This document shows positions 1-12,385 of a stretch of DNA of 64,000 bases, piece after piece. The notes beneath the pieces are model-generated. The model worked only from the letters and a program-made list of their open reading frames with translations. It was not told the DNA's origin and made no database searches. The stretch lies in contig JAGMVK010000004.1 in NCBI GenBank assembly GCA_020747065.1, positions 2,170,001 through 2,234,000 of the forward strand, in the 5' to 3' direction. Each line of letters begins with the position of its first letter. The stretch's first letter is position 1. This DNA is from Cadophora sp. MPI-SDFR-AT-0126. Taxonomy: Eukaryota > Ascomycota > Leotiomycetes > Helotiales > Ploettnerulaceae. The position numbers and the translations under genes were made by a program.

Positions 1-2757
1 GTGAGGGAGTGGACGTAGTAGAGGGGAGGGTTGCGTAGTATTGAGCGAAAGTGAAACCCTGATGCGAGTGCTGTTTAGGAATTTGGGTCAGGCAAGTATG
101 CTTATGGGCTATGCTTAGTCACCGGGGGCAGGGAAGATGCGGCAGTAGCAGGGCGATAAAAGATAAAAAGGGTGGAGTCGATCGGCTATCGGTAAGGATT
201 GATTACTTTTACTATCGATGCGATGATTGAGGAGAGAAATGTCAACAAAGCAAGGCCAAAACCAGATGGGCAGAAGTCCGGAAATATGGGAGTGATATCT
301 GTGTGGTTCTCTCTGGTGCAGTGCCGAATGGAATGAGATGATTTGGTATGACATGTCGGGATATAATAGGATCAGATGAAGCCAAGATGTTGATATTCTT
401 GTAGTGTCATGGGCTGGCATGGCACGGCAGCATGAGTGATGCCGGAACAAGAAGTGTTTGGAAGTCAATTGAGGTGACAGACAAGACGAGTGATCCGATG
501 TCTGACTGAATGAATATGTTCTCTGATATTCAATCAATCTAAATAGACTTACTTGACTTGACTTGTCCGGTTTGGTCTGGTTTGAACTGGTCTTTGCCGG
601 TCCTGTCCTGTCCTGCCTTGGTGCATATCAAATCATATCAAATCATGCATGTCTGCTCGCGGATTGCCAGCGACGCTTCTTCAACAAAGGACTGGACTGC
701 AAGACAAGAGAAGAAGCAAAAAAGAGTAGAACAGATCAGTACAGTAGTGCAGGGTAATGTGCAGGGTGGGCTCCATGAGGTGGACGGATCACACCAAAGG
801 GATCGTCCCAGGGGGCAGGTTGTCGGCATTTTTATGCTCCGGGCCACGAACATCCATGTCTATGCGCCGTCTCAGAGCAGGGCATCCTGAGCGCAGCAAT
901 CAGGGCCACCTTCAAGACGGTGAACATCCTGAACAAAACAAGCACCAAATGAGTCGGATGAAGCATAGTGCTGATGCCAGTTGGCTGCGTGCGCGGCTGG
1001 AATCATTCAATCGCTCACTCGCTCATTGAATCCGAACCAATGCGAGCCTGCCAGCGCTTGCCGTCACCCAGTCCAGTCTTTCAGCTTGTCCGCGCACACT
1101 CGTGCCATCACTGTTCTCAGTATTTGATATCACGGGAATAAGATCTGATCTTCACAATGAACTCCGTCACTACTCTCCCGGTTTCCTTCAAGCCGCGCTC
1201 AACTGCCAGCCAACCATTCTACCATCTATCTTCTAAACGACGTCTGAGCTTGGGTCATGCCATGAGGATCTGAAAAACCCCCCTGGCCGGCATTTGATAC
1301 AAGGGTATCAAAGCATTTATCAAAGAACCGCCAAGCTATTCAATTGCTGGCCCTTCTCTACCAATCAACGAATGACAGATGTGCTCAAACCAACCAGATG
1401 TTGAAGCCATTCCGGGGGAGTATAAGCAGGCAGCGTGTGAAAGCCCAAGCCCGAAGCAGTAGGCTCTTCCTCAGGCTGCCTTCCACTGGGAAAGTTATTT
1501 GCACATTAACAATGCATCCGAACTCTCAGGCCTATGCGCTCTTGCACGCAACACGGCAGCGTCTTTCCCAGCTGCGAAGCCATTGGTCTTTTTATCTGAT
1601 CCGTTTGATTGATTGCATTTGTCCCGACTCTCGAGTCAACTGGAGGCCGTCATCGCATCAATCCCACAGTGTCGGTATACTCGGAATACCATAGCAGCTG
1701 ACAGCCTCTCACAGGTACACGGCTGCATGCATGCGCATCTGACCAGCTTTGGAGTATTTGGCTTTCCGCAGCTTCCGGATAGTCTCACTCGTCTGAAAGG
1801 TATGCACTGGTATTTCGCATATTGGTTTGGTCCCCGAGGCTCTCGCACGCCAAATCTCTGTCAATATTATGGCCAAGCCAAATTGAAGGCATCGTCACGA
1901 AATCCCCGAGTTAAGTTTGAACTCGGAGTATATATCAGCCGTGTTAATGTGTTTATCTCCACTTCAAACACTATGGGGTAACAAGCTTCCAAAAAGTTCA
2001 CGGCTATCCACACGTGACACCCCCTGCTTGTGAAGATTCTGCCTTTTCCAGTTTATGCTATTACATTCTCTTGATTTGCGAAACAACTTGTGAACTATCG
2101 TACTTCAGAAGTGGCTGTTCGTACAACTCCCTTTATCGAACCTGTCTCAATGAGCGAGTAGATGTTCCTCCACAAGATGCTCACGAATTGTGCAGATACA
2201 AGCACTGTTCAACCCCTCTATGCTTGCATCGCTATATTCTCTTTCATCATTTGGATTTCCTTCTCGCTTTTCGATTCGGAGACTGGACGGTCACGCAATG
2301 CTCAACCATATTGCCACCTACAACCTTTTCAATCAAAAAGTAGCATGATAAGTCCATTGCCACCTCCCAACATCACAAGAGGAAGCTTAATTATCAGTCT
2401 ACGTCTCACACCTTAAATCAACCTCTCCGCTTGGACACTTGTTTTAGATTTCACGAATTTGCGTTTCAGCACACCCACCCAACCACTCATTACACTACTC
2501 CTGCATTAAGCCAGCTTTAGCCTGAAGCGAGAGGCGAACTTTCCTGGCATCGGATTGAACAGCACTCCAGGATTGGAGGGAGCAGCACACACACCTCTGC
2601 AGAATGATGGACCACTGAATCATCACAGATCATCATAGACAAGCCTTTTATATTGCACATCCTGCTGCTCATCAGCGATCATGTCTTATCGTCCTTGCGT
2701 CTGTCTTTACGTTCTTTGATCTTCTCTCCGACAAAATACATCACAACAATTTTAATC
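1..2757. other. Intergenic, no gene recognised
   Basis: Only short overlapping ORFs occur here. None has family motifs, a plausible splice pattern or consistent coding character. The last few hundred bases are probably the promoter and 5' leader of the membrane-protein gene starting at 2758. The one structural item I noted is an 8-bp inverted repeat with a 4-base loop at 1293-1312. Confidence 0.6.
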
Positions 2758-3689
2758 ATGGCTCCCCCAAATTTTGCATGGCCATTCAAGAAAGTAGTCG
2801 AGGAGCTCCCGCAAGAGAGCCAGCCGGTCGCGAAGGAACGTGATGTTCGACCACCAGCACCTGAACGAGTGGTAACGGATTCCACACCTCGCAAACAGCC
2901 GCGACCAGTTCGAACGATGTGGACACAACTCATGCTCCGTATCATCGCACTAATAGCCAGTATATCTGCTCTGGCGGTTGCGATCTTTGTTGGTGCTGGA
3001 CCGATTCAGCGTGTATGGCCTGTCGTCTTCGTCTCGGTAGGTGAATTCTCTCGCTTGTTACAAAATAGAGACCCACTTCTCCTGGCTTTAGCGACGACCA
3101 GCCCAACATCGAGTCGATCTTCAACGACTTACTCATTCCAAATTCTACTACTAACTCACTATAACAGTCCACATTCGCTATCATACTTGATACAAGCGAA
3201 GGCTTCGCCCTGCTTCGCAGTCGCATTCCTGCCCTCAAAATTCCGCGGCTACATCCCATCATCCTCATTGTCGCCGATTTCCTGGTCATCGCTCTCCTAA
3301 TATGGAGCTTCCTGGCTCTGCTCCTTACGATCTACATTGGGCGAGAAAAGAACACAGTATACACGATGGATGTGGACCCGTTTGTCACTGCTGAAATATG
3401 GCTCGCTGGGGTGATTGGGTATGTTGAGTCTCTTCTTTGACCTCCCTTCCCCATTTCAAAACACAAGTCCCTTCTGCAAATGTTCGACGCTTTGTGTTTG
3501 TTGTTTTGTGTTGATGGGATACTGATTGGTAAATACAGCTTTATACACGCCCTCCTCTTCGTCTTCGACTGCATCGACTGCTGCAGCGTCCGCTCACCAA
3601 ACAGTCGTGTCGAAGAACTCGGCTACCGCCGAAAACGACGAGGAACGAGTCGTGTTGGCGAAAATGTGATTGAAATGGATTGGGGATAA
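2758..3689 (+). CDS. Four-helix integral membrane protein, unknown function
   Basis: I see three exons, 2758-3036, 3168-3418 and 3539-3689, which join in frame to 226 residues. The splice signals are GTAGGT/CAG and GTATGT/CAG. The first about 55 residues are hydrophilic, rich in Pro, Arg and Glu. Four hydrophobic segments follow at about residues 58-78, 86-105, 118-140 and 165-190. The last ends in a Cys-rich patch (FDCIDCC), and a basic tail comes after it. The four-helix layout recalls MARVEL-type fungal membrane proteins, but I see no diagnostic motif, so function is open. The start is the first in-frame ATG after an upstream region without a usable one. It stands alone, about 1 kb from the convergent gene at 4750-6041. 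Confidence 0.75.
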
Positions 3690-4749
3690 ACCTTCTTCAT
3701 GACAGTTCTCGAAGCTGGACTTTTGGGGGGGGGGAAGATAATGATGCATCCGCTGCATTTAAATTGATGACAGTGCTCGATATCTGCCATTGATCTCTAG
3801 CACGAGAACGACACGAGTCCATATTCCCCGGACGATGAATCTATTCTCCGACTCTCTGGCACGGGACGACGCTGGGTGTCTTCCCACACCGGCTCTTACT
3901 TTCAGCTCGTAATGAATGCAACGTCGCGTATACGGACAAGATTGGCAGATGAATTGGGAGTCCGACAGAAGAGCTTTGGCTACCACTTCAGGCATCACTG
4001 ATATCGACTGGACGAGTGAACGGCCGATGAATGAAGTAACGATAGCTCACGAGGAAATGCTGTGCTATCAGATTTTAGTTCATAATGATCATAATTCATT
4101 TCAAGGAAAATTTGTAGTAGGGAATTTGGCATTGAGCAGTTCGGGGAATTAGGTTGCATGGGGGATGACGACTCCTCTTAGGAAAACAGGATCTACAAGA
4201 CTGACGGAATCTTGAGATTTAGATTGTTTGTCTGAGTGAGAAGTTCCACGGACTTGATTCAATGAAATAAAATATTATCAAACAAGAAACCTGAGAGATC
4301 CCTCGCTGACTTGTCAGCCCGTGTGAGGCGAGTTCTCGTCATGTAGCTACTGTACAAGCGATACAAACCTGCTTCATCGTGGGCGGAAATTCCTCATCAG
4401 GAAACAGAGTGAAAGATCCTCTGCTTGTACACCCCGCGAAGTGTTCAATATCTATTATTTTAGTGAAGAAAAATGTAATTCACCTTCAGGTATTAAGAGT
4501 GTGCTGCTTTATCCAGACTCTTTATCAGTTATCTTCGGCAAATATACCTTCAAGTAAAGCAATACAGAGACAATCCGATCCAACTCCCAGCCCTCAGAAT
4601 CCTCTATCCATACCATAGTGCGAGTCCAAAATCCAATTTCAGGTCGACCATCTAGACCTATACAATCTACAAAACCCATTATTAGAATTAAAACCGGAAT
4701 CATACAACTCATTTCAACCATTTTTCCACAAGAAGATCCTCTCATCCAC
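3690..4749. other. Intergenic between convergent genes
   Basis: This holds the 3' ends of two convergent genes. A run of ten G lies at 3725-3734, just downstream of the membrane-protein stop codon. I see no ORF with family character and no RNA gene. Confidence 0.6.
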
Positions 4750-6041
4750 TCACTTCCCCTCTGCCACAGGCACCTTAACTTCACTCTTCTCACTCTCACT
4801 AACATGACTCGAGCCCGTCTCTTTAGCAGGCGCTTCAGATTTCACAACATCTTCACCAGCTCCTGCATTCCCCCTCCTCCTTCTCAACACGAAGAACACA
4901 CCAGCAGCAAGCAACGCAAGCCCAGCAACACCACCAATCACACCACCAATAATCGCTCCTTTATCCACCCCTCTCTTCCCTCTTGCGTCACTTCTAGGAC
5001 CGGACGCGCTCGGACTCGCTGCTCCATTCGAGGTTGCTCCAACCGTCAATGATGACACGACCTGAGATGACACAGTTGAGCTCGAGGCTGACGAAGTAGG
5101 TGGAGGAGGGGTTTGCACTGTAGGCGTGAAGTCGCGACCGCCTTGTCCGGCGAAGGCGGTGAGTGCAGGGACCGGGCTGTAGTTGCTGATGTAGTTGCAG
5201 AAGAGGGCTGAGACCGAGGGCGTGGGGAAGCTGATGGTGTTACAAAATATGTAGATTCCTGATGTGCTGTGGTGGGGTGGTTTGTTAGCGCTGAGTTCAG
5301 ATGTAAGGCTATGTTAGTGGGTGCTCTTCAGGATCATGATTGGAAGCAAGATGGGAAGCCATGTTACATCTCGAATTCGGCAGATCTTAATGAAAAAACA
5401 AATGTTTTGGTTTCCATAGCTGAAATTGTGGCATTCAAAATAGGTTTGGGGAAAGATATTAAGACATACCATTTAAGAACTCTCTCGTCCTCTAGGCAAG
5501 ACCCAGTACAAGCAGTCTTGATATCGAAACGTCCCTTGTCGACACAAGAGGTCGGACCCGGCGCAGTAGGACATCCCGAGTCAGAATCGCAGCAGAGAAC
5601 ACTACCTGGCGCAGTGGTGGTGGTTGAATTCACGACCTGGACCGTAGGCGTTGCGAATGCGCAGGTGGAGCCGGCTGTGCAGCCCCATGGCTGAGCTAAA
5701 TATGAATGTGAATATGGGTTTTATGGTTCGCAGGTTATTTCAATCAATTGTCCTTGAATCGTGGAAATTGACAGGATAGGGAGAGGAAGAAAAGGAGCCG
5801 TACTGGAATTCCCGCCGAAGTATCCACATGTAGCATCTGGTCCCACTAACAATGTCCTTTGAGCTTCTTGTCGACGACGTAGTTCGTGATCTGAAGGAGC
5901 TGGTGTCGGAGCGGGATATTCAAGGTTGAGAAGGATATTGCTTGAAGCTGTACCTTCAGCCGGAATATTGTTTAACGCGAGAGCAGAGATTGAGGATGAG
6001 AATGCGAATAGGCAGACTGTAACCGACGTTTGAGATAGCAT
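4750..6041 (-). CDS. Secreted-side Cys-rich single-pass membrane protein (sensor-like)
   Basis: Three exons, 6041-5804, 5695-5470 and 5266-4750, join in frame to 326 residues. An N-terminal signal peptide (about residues 1-22) is followed by a Cys-rich ectodomain. This has a CGYFGGNS-type motif, the GCTAGSTCAF motif, then Cys-Cys and Cys-x-Asp elements ending in CLEDERVLKC. A Ser/Thr/Pro-rich stalk precedes one transmembrane helix at about 258-281 (GAIIGGVIGG onward). A four-Arg stop-transfer signal and a short charged cytoplasmic tail follow. The order resembles fungal wall-stress sensors, but the Cys pattern is not a classical WSC domain as far as I can judge. A role in surface sensing or adhesion is inference. 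The Cys-rich region is spread over all three exons, and both junctions restore its Cys spacing, which supports the gene model. Confidence 0.85.
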
Positions 6042-7315
6042 GATGAATGAATAGAGGGCAAGGCGAAGGAGATGCAGATCATCAAACTTCCATCCAGATG
6101 CAGATAGGAGAACTCGAGGAGAGAGGACGAGGGGAATTCAGATGGAGATGAACACAAGAAATCGAATTCGATAGAGGCCCAGAACAGAAGCAAAGCAAAC
6201 TTTAACCAGCCTCAAAGGCCTAGCCGTCCCAATTAAGCATACTTATCAACGCCCTTTTGGAGCACAGATAACCAAACAAACCAATCCCAGCCTTACGATA
6301 CAGTCTCTCCATCTCCTGAAAGAACCAACGCAAATCTCGCGTACCTGAGCAGTCGGACGCGAACCAATCTGTGCTTTGGTGAGACGGGTGTGAGGCTTGG
6401 CCTGCAGCCGCTTTGGGAATGTGCGAGGTGAGATGTGAGATTTTGTACTACTGGACACGGCTTGTATTGTGTGGCTGCAGGAGCTGAGGTTTGGTGGCAG
6501 GGATGGGCGGCCGCCAGATTTTGGATCGGAGATGATCAATGCATTTTGATCTGAGGGCAAAGGAAATGCGCGAAACATAGATATTCGAATTCGTGTCCTT
6601 GAAGTATACCTATATACCAGAACTCAAAAAATACCGAACATTCATGGTAATAAGGGAGACGCTGAAAATGTGCAAGACACCCATCGTCGGCGGACTCGTG
6701 GCAGAGTAAATCGACCTTCGCCTAGCAGAAAGACTGACTGCGGCAGAGATATCGACTATGGAGAGTCGTCCCAAGGGAAAGACTGAAGAGAGCCATGATA
6801 ACCCACTTCCATGTCTTCAGTGAGACGCTCGGAAATGTGCTCGATCCAACCGGCGAAAGACAACAGTAAACAATTTTGATATTGAATTTTGGAAGACGAG
6901 CTGAGATGATGAGAAAAACTTGAGCTTTAATGAGACATAGTCCCGAAGAAACGGCCTCTGAAATACAGAAAGCGGATAACATATTGATGGTATAAACCAC
7001 CCAAAAGCGTGTTAGAGACCTGAAAAGGAGGATAGTTGGGAAACATGAAAGCGCTTTCGTGGAAGTCTCCAGAAATATCATTATCCTTGTGAGATTTGGC
7101 TTTTAAGGGCATCGAAAGACTCCTCTCAAAAGCACACGAGAATACGCGTAAACAAGTCAATAAGAAATGATATTGAGTAAGTTGAGGCGAGGTCGAAGAA
7201 CAGAAGCGACGAGTTGATTTAAGCTCCACACTAAAAACGCGTGCTTCCCGAGCTTTCTCCAAACAAGCCCCGCCGTTCCCAGATCCACCCCGCTGTCACC
7301 GACTTAGATGCCTCC
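6042..7315. other. Divergent intergenic region
   Basis: This lies between the divergent Cys-rich membrane protein gene and RAD57. Small ORFs here lack motifs. It presumably holds both promoters. I identified no specific element. Confidence 0.55.
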
Positions 7316-8749
7316 ATGACAGACCTCATAGCTGTTCTCCCAGGATTCCCGACCCATCAATATGTGCGACTTCTTCCCTCACTCGAGAGGCACCAGGTGA
7401 CGACCGCGGACCTGCTCACGCAAGACTGTACCGAGATCGCGAAACGCGCTTCGCTGCCCATTCTCGATGTGAAGAGGCTCTGTAATGCAGTTCTGGACGC
7501 GTTGCAAGGAAGCTTGGGTGTGCAGGAAGATGGAAATAGCGTACAGGGAAGCTCTTTACTGAGGAAATCAGGAGAAGATGTGGTTAACTGCTGGCATACT
7601 ATCAGCACTTTGGACGATGATTTGGATCGAGCGTTGGGAGGTGGCATTCCTACTGGACACATCACGGAAGTCACTGGCGAGAGGTAGGCCCCACGAACAC
7701 TACATCTTCTGCATATACTGATAACGCGTAGTGGTGCAGGCAAGACTCAATTTCTGCTTACCCTTCTCCTCGCTGCCCAATTACCAGCTCCTCACGGTCT
7801 CTCCAGCACTGTCCTCTACATCTCAACGGAAAGCGCACTCCCCACAAGTCGGCTCTCCCAACTCCTAGGGGCACACCCAACCCTGCTCGCCGCAAGTCCA
7901 AGGCCGACTCTCGATGCAGTGATTAGCATAGTAACTCCCGATCTTGAATCGCAGGACCATATCTTACGTTTCCAAGTCCCAGTCGCTGTCAAGAGACACG
8001 GCATCCGCCTCATAATCTTGGACTCCGTCGCAGCGAACTACCGAGCAGAGTTTGAACGTGCTGGAGGTGGAGCAGCGAGCGGTCATAAAAGCGGAGCCAA
8101 CATGGCACAGCGTAGCTCTGAACTTGTGAAACTGGGACAACTATTGAGGGAGCTGGCAAGAGAGCAGAATATCGCGATTGTGGTTGCAAACCAGGTCGCA
8201 GATAGGTTTTCTGGTGCTGGTGGGGGTAGTAGTCCCGTGCTGAGGAGGTCAACGCAGAGCAGTCCGTTGGCAAGGAGAAGTGTACCTGGAGGGGCGATGT
8301 CGGACAGTTCGATTGGTCCTACGTCAAGCATTCCGATGGCTACAGACACTGGCGAAACGCCTTTCAGGAGTACGATGGACCCGATGTCTCTTGACCACCA
8401 GCAAAGATGGTTTACCGGCTGGGGCGATGACCCATATCCTTCCCAGCTCGGCCTCAAGAATCTCAAAACTCCCAGTTTAGGGTTGATTTGGACCACTCAG
8501 ATCTCATGCAGGATAGCTCTGATCAAGCGGCCAGTCTATGGACCTAGTCTGGTAGCTGATGAAGAGAATGAACGAGGCGAGCCAGTACTGAGGAAATGGA
8601 GGCGGTGGATGAAAGTTGTGTTCGCGCCTCACGCTGCACCGAGTGGACCTGGTGTACAAGATGCCGTTGAATTTGAGATCAAGGGCGAAGGTCTGGCGGC
8701 AAAGAGAGAGAAGGGCAAGGGCACTGATGAAGGAGATGATGAGTTCTGA
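7316..8749 (+). CDS. RAD57: Rad57-type RecA/Rad51 paralog, recombinational repair
   Basis: Two exons, 7316-7683 and 7732-8749, give 461 residues. In yeasts Rad57 pairs with Rad55 and stabilises Rad51 filaments during homologous recombination. The intron interrupts the Walker A loop: exon 1 ends in Gly-Glu and the join makes GESGAGKT (Lys127). Walker B is LIILDS with Asp near residue 220, followed by VAANYRAEFE, typical of Rad51 paralogs. The N-terminus (LPGFPTHQYVRLLPSL) is a short helical domain as in fungal Rad57. I chose the ATG at 7316 because MTDLIAVLPGF matches my memory of family starts. An in-frame ATG at 7241 would add 25 residues. A low-complexity Gly/Ser-rich insert lies between the core strands. 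Confidence 0.92.
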
Positions 8750-9215
8750 ATCCACCTTACGCTTCCCGAAGTGTGACCAAAACGTAATGAAGAAATGACC
8801 ATCTCAGGAGACGTGGCAATGGAACGATGTGGGCAATATTGTGGTGATGGAGCCTCCGAACCATTCATAGGATGGTGCTAACCAATGTGATAGCAACCCG
8901 CTTGCATCTGCCGCTATCGACAACACAGGATCGGCAAACAAAAAGAAAAGGTCCACTGCCGCGGGCACAAGTGGAAGAAGCCCTCTACTTTGGATACTTA
9001 ATACCACCATCACATTACACAAGTGAGTAGTAACTGTTCGTTTTCTTTGTCCATCAAGCAAAAATAGGATATTGAGTTGCTGTTAAAACATATCATACCA
9101 TTCATCAGGCAAGCAGTCTTGCTCCAAAATCGTAGCCAATCCAAGTATCAACGCTTTTAGACTCCTTACTCACACAAATTCCATATCATCAAGTCATCAA
9201 ACCAACCTCAAAGCC
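8750..9215. other. Convergent 3' intergenic region
   Basis: These are the 3' flanks of RAD57 and the aldo-keto reductase gene. No gene or clear signal was recognised. Confidence 0.55.
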
Positions 9216-10515
9216 TCAAGACTCCCCAATGACCCCCTTGAAATCCCTCATCCACACCTGCCACCTCTCCTCCCACTCTGACTCCACCAACACCCGCAAA
9301 ACCTCCAACCCTTTCAAGTCCCCGATCATCCTACCCATATTCGTCGTCCCATTCAAAACACTCACACCTCCCAACCCAACCACCAGCCCATACAACGCAA
9401 CCGCCTTCTCCTCGCCTCTCTCCACCCTCCCCTCCAGCGCCCCCGCCACCTCCTCTACAACAGCAGTCTTCAACAAACTCGGGTTCCCGCTCAACGTCCA
9501 AAAACTTTGGAACACAATCCCCTGTTCCCTACAGAATCTTCTCAATTCCACTTCGTACCCCGTCCCGCCATAAAAGCGATTCTGGCAGAATGCTGGGAAA
9601 GGGAGAGGAGGGTTGAAGGCTTGTGAGGATTGCGTGAGAGTTTGCAGGATGGGGAGGGTGGTGTTAGAGATGCCTATCGAGCGGATTTTAGCCGGCACAT
9701 AGGAGGCTAGTGTCGACCAGGCTTGGAGGGTCAGGGCCGCGGTGGGGAGAGGCGAGTGGAGGATTAGGGAGTCGATGTAGGGTTCCTGGATGGTGAATGG
9801 GAAGGTGAGATTGGTGAGGGAGGAGGAGAGGGTGTTGATTATTTGTTCCTCGAGGGAGGAGGTACTGTCGTAGGGCATGTTGTTGGGATCTTGGCCCGAG
9901 GGAGGAGTGTATTTGGTTTGGATCTGTCGGGCACTTAGCCATTTCCATTTTCCCCCTGAGAAAAATCAGGGGAGGAAAATCAAGGCTTTTGGAACGTAAG
10001 TTTCAAAAAGTGGAATCTGTACTGGAGCGTTGTGTTTGTGGAAGCATCCACTCGCGATTCACACCGAACAAAAGTGTGGATGCATCGACAGCGAAGCAAA
10101 AAGCGGGAGGGATACTAACAAACAAATCCTCCCTCCTCACTAATCCTTCCTCGATCGCCTTTCGGATACCCTCACCCATACCCCTCTCATTGTAATGTTT
10201 TGGCTGGGCCGCAGCGTCGAAAGCTCTAAAGCCCGCTCTGATGGCTAGGTATACAAGTTCGGCGGTATGTTCTTTCTTCCTGCCGAAGAAATCAGTCTAT
10301 TTTCTTTTGCGCAAGTCTTCTATGGATACTTCAACAAGGAAATGATTTTCGTAAGATCGTTTTCAAATTGAAAAACGTATGTAATTTGTGTTGGGAAGAG
10401 ATCAAACGAACCATGCTGTGCCATAGATGAACTTCGGGATTCGGATATCCGGGTTGGCTCTTGGTGCAAGCGGATACGAAAAGGCAGATGCATTCGACGA
10501 AGATGAACTCGACAT
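9216..10515 (-). CDS. Aldo-keto reductase family oxidoreductase
   Basis: Three exons, 10515-10412, 10279-10120 and 9923-9216, give 323 residues. The first donor is the less usual GTTCGT, but the join restores GTAWKKEHTAELV, an AKR-type core. AKRs reduce carbonyls with NADPH in a TIM barrel. The expected catalytic set is visible: Asp56 (FRAFDAAAQP), Tyr64 (KHYNE), Lys92 (IQTKYTPP) and His144 (LILHSP). The spacing between Asp and Tyr is eight residues, longer than the classical five, as I recall for a fungal subgroup with an AxQPKHY motif. The substrate is unknown. The gene is divergent from the Gfo/Idh/MocA oxidoreductase at 11122, with 606 bp between the starts. Confidence 0.9.
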
Positions 10516-11121
10516 CCTTGATTGTTTGCCAATACCAGTTCCAATGAGTCTCGTGCGTGAGAAATTCGAATTATTGTTGAGCAATTCCCAAGGCAAAAAG
10601 TGGGGTCGACGTCGACAGAATGCCATTCACGATTGGCGGATTCGACGGGAAAGTCAACAGCTCCTTCTGGTCTGATAACCGAGGCCGCCGGATTGATTGA
10701 TTGCTTGGAAGACGTGAGTTCGACACTATTGTTCGGGCTGGATCCGCCCGGATTGTTTGGCCGTGGGTACCGTCGCCGTTCGTTCGTTTACATGAGTCGT
10801 AAAGTCGATGTTGGACCTTGTTCGGGAGGGAGGAGTGGAGACGTCACACTCGAGAAGATGTCGAATTAGGCTCAATGCAGCTGCTGCAGCTGTGAGGGGA
10901 CGGCCGCTTGGTCAGGATGGCGGGCATGGCAAGGCATGGCGGGGATGGCGGGGTCTTCTTCATGGTTGGCTTACCTCGTAGAACTTCTCCCACTTTCAAC
11001 AACATCATTCAATCAATTGACTTTGACTCCATTGTATAACATTGAATTCCTTATTACCAATTCTATTCTGCAATAGACGAGCTCAAGCAGATACTCAATT
11101 TTCAAATCTACCTACGACACA
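10516..11121. promoter_or_regulatory. Divergent promoter region between two oxidoreductase genes
   Basis: This 606-bp interval separates the starts of the AKR and Gfo/Idh/MocA genes. It contains two CAGCTG palindromes (10878-10883 and 10887-10892). It also has a G-rich imperfect repeat of GGCATGGC/GGATGGCGG units at about 10915-10955. No TATA box stands out. Shared regulation of the two reductases is possible but not shown. Confidence 0.45.
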
Positions 11122-12385
11122 ATGTCTTCAACGCCTTTCGAAGTGAAGTGGGGTATTCTTGCCACAGGAGGCATCGCAACCAGTTCGTCTCGTCCTCAAC
11201 AATCCCCTTCCATATCTCCAAAGCCATGAATATTCAAGGTACTAACAAAACCACACAGCATTCACAAAAGATATCCTCACCAACCCCTCCACCCGCTCCG
11301 TAACAGACATCAAACACATCGTCGCTGCCGCCGCATCCTCAACCTCCCAATCCCGCGCGGCCACATTCTTAAAGGAAGTCGGCGCCCCCTCGTCAGCAAA
11401 AGCCTACGGTTCCTACGTCGAGCTAGTCGCAGACCCCAACGTCGACATAATCTACGTCGCAACCCCACATTCGCATCACTTCCAAAACACAATGCTGGCC
11501 CTGAACGCAGGGAAGCACGTCCTCTGTGAGAAAGCGTTCACTGTGAATGCCGCACAAGCACGGAAGCTGATCGAGACGGCAAAAGAGAAGGGGCTATTTC
11601 TCATGGAAGCTGTGTGGACGCGGTATTTCCCACTGAGTATCAAGATCCGGCAATTGGTCTCTACGGGTGTAATTGGGAAGGTGCATCGCGTCACGGCAGA
11701 TCTGTCAATTCCAACTGCAAAAGACGACGGGAGCTTGAAATTCCCAGATGAAAACCGCATGGTGAATCTTGATCTCGCGGGTGGCGCCCTTCTAGACCTC
11801 GGAATCTATTCTTTGACATGGGTTTTCCAGATCTTGTATCACTGCCAGCCTAAAGACAAGCGGGAGAAACCGAAAGTTCTGGCCGACGTGCAGAAATATG
11901 CCAGGACTGGCGCGGATGAGTCGACGAGTATGCTGCTGAGGTTTGGGGAGCAGAGCGTCGGTATCGCGACGACGAGTATGAGGGTTGCGACGACGCCGGA
12001 TGGGGAGGGAAGTCCTGCTGCTGGACCCGCTGCAAGGATCCAGGGCACGAAGGGAGAGATTCAGGTTATTGGGCCATTGTATAGACCTACGCATTACAGG
12101 GTCATTATGGTGGGTGGAGAAAAGGGAGTCGTTGAGGATGTAGATTGTCCTATTCCTACGGATGCAGAGAGAGGAGGATGGGGACATGGGATGTTCTGGG
12201 AAGCGGATGAGGCGGCGAGGTGTTTGAGGGATGGGAAGTTGGAGAGTGAGGGCTTGGGATGGGAGGAGAGTTTGGTGATCATGGAGACTATGGATGAAGT
12301 CAGAAAGCAGGGTGGTCTGGTGTATCCAAACTTGATTGAGACGAGTGTTTTTGATGAGAAGAGCTCTCTTAATACTGGGAAGTAA
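11122..12385 (+). CDS. Gfo/Idh/MocA oxidoreductase, dihydrodiol/D-xylose dehydrogenase-like
   Basis: Two exons, 11122-11182 and 11259-12385, give 395 residues. The join forms GGIATTFTKD, the start of the NAD(P)-binding Rossmann fold. Next come the PHSHHFQNTMLALNAGKHV segment and the CEKAF site; the Glu-Lys pair holds the catalytic Lys in this family. The MEAVWTRYFP motif is typical of the dimeric dihydrodiol dehydrogenase and NADP-dependent D-xylose dehydrogenase branch. Sugar or trans-diol oxidation is therefore likely, but the substrate cannot be read from sequence. A typical branch site (ACTAAC) lies near the acceptor. It is divergent from an aldo-keto reductase gene and convergent with the USP gene. 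Confidence 0.9.

Noticed and set aside
9229..9573. Plus-strand open frame of 114 residues
   Set aside because: It is antisense to the aldo-keto reductase C-terminal exon and has Pro/Ser/Thr bias typical of a shadow frame.
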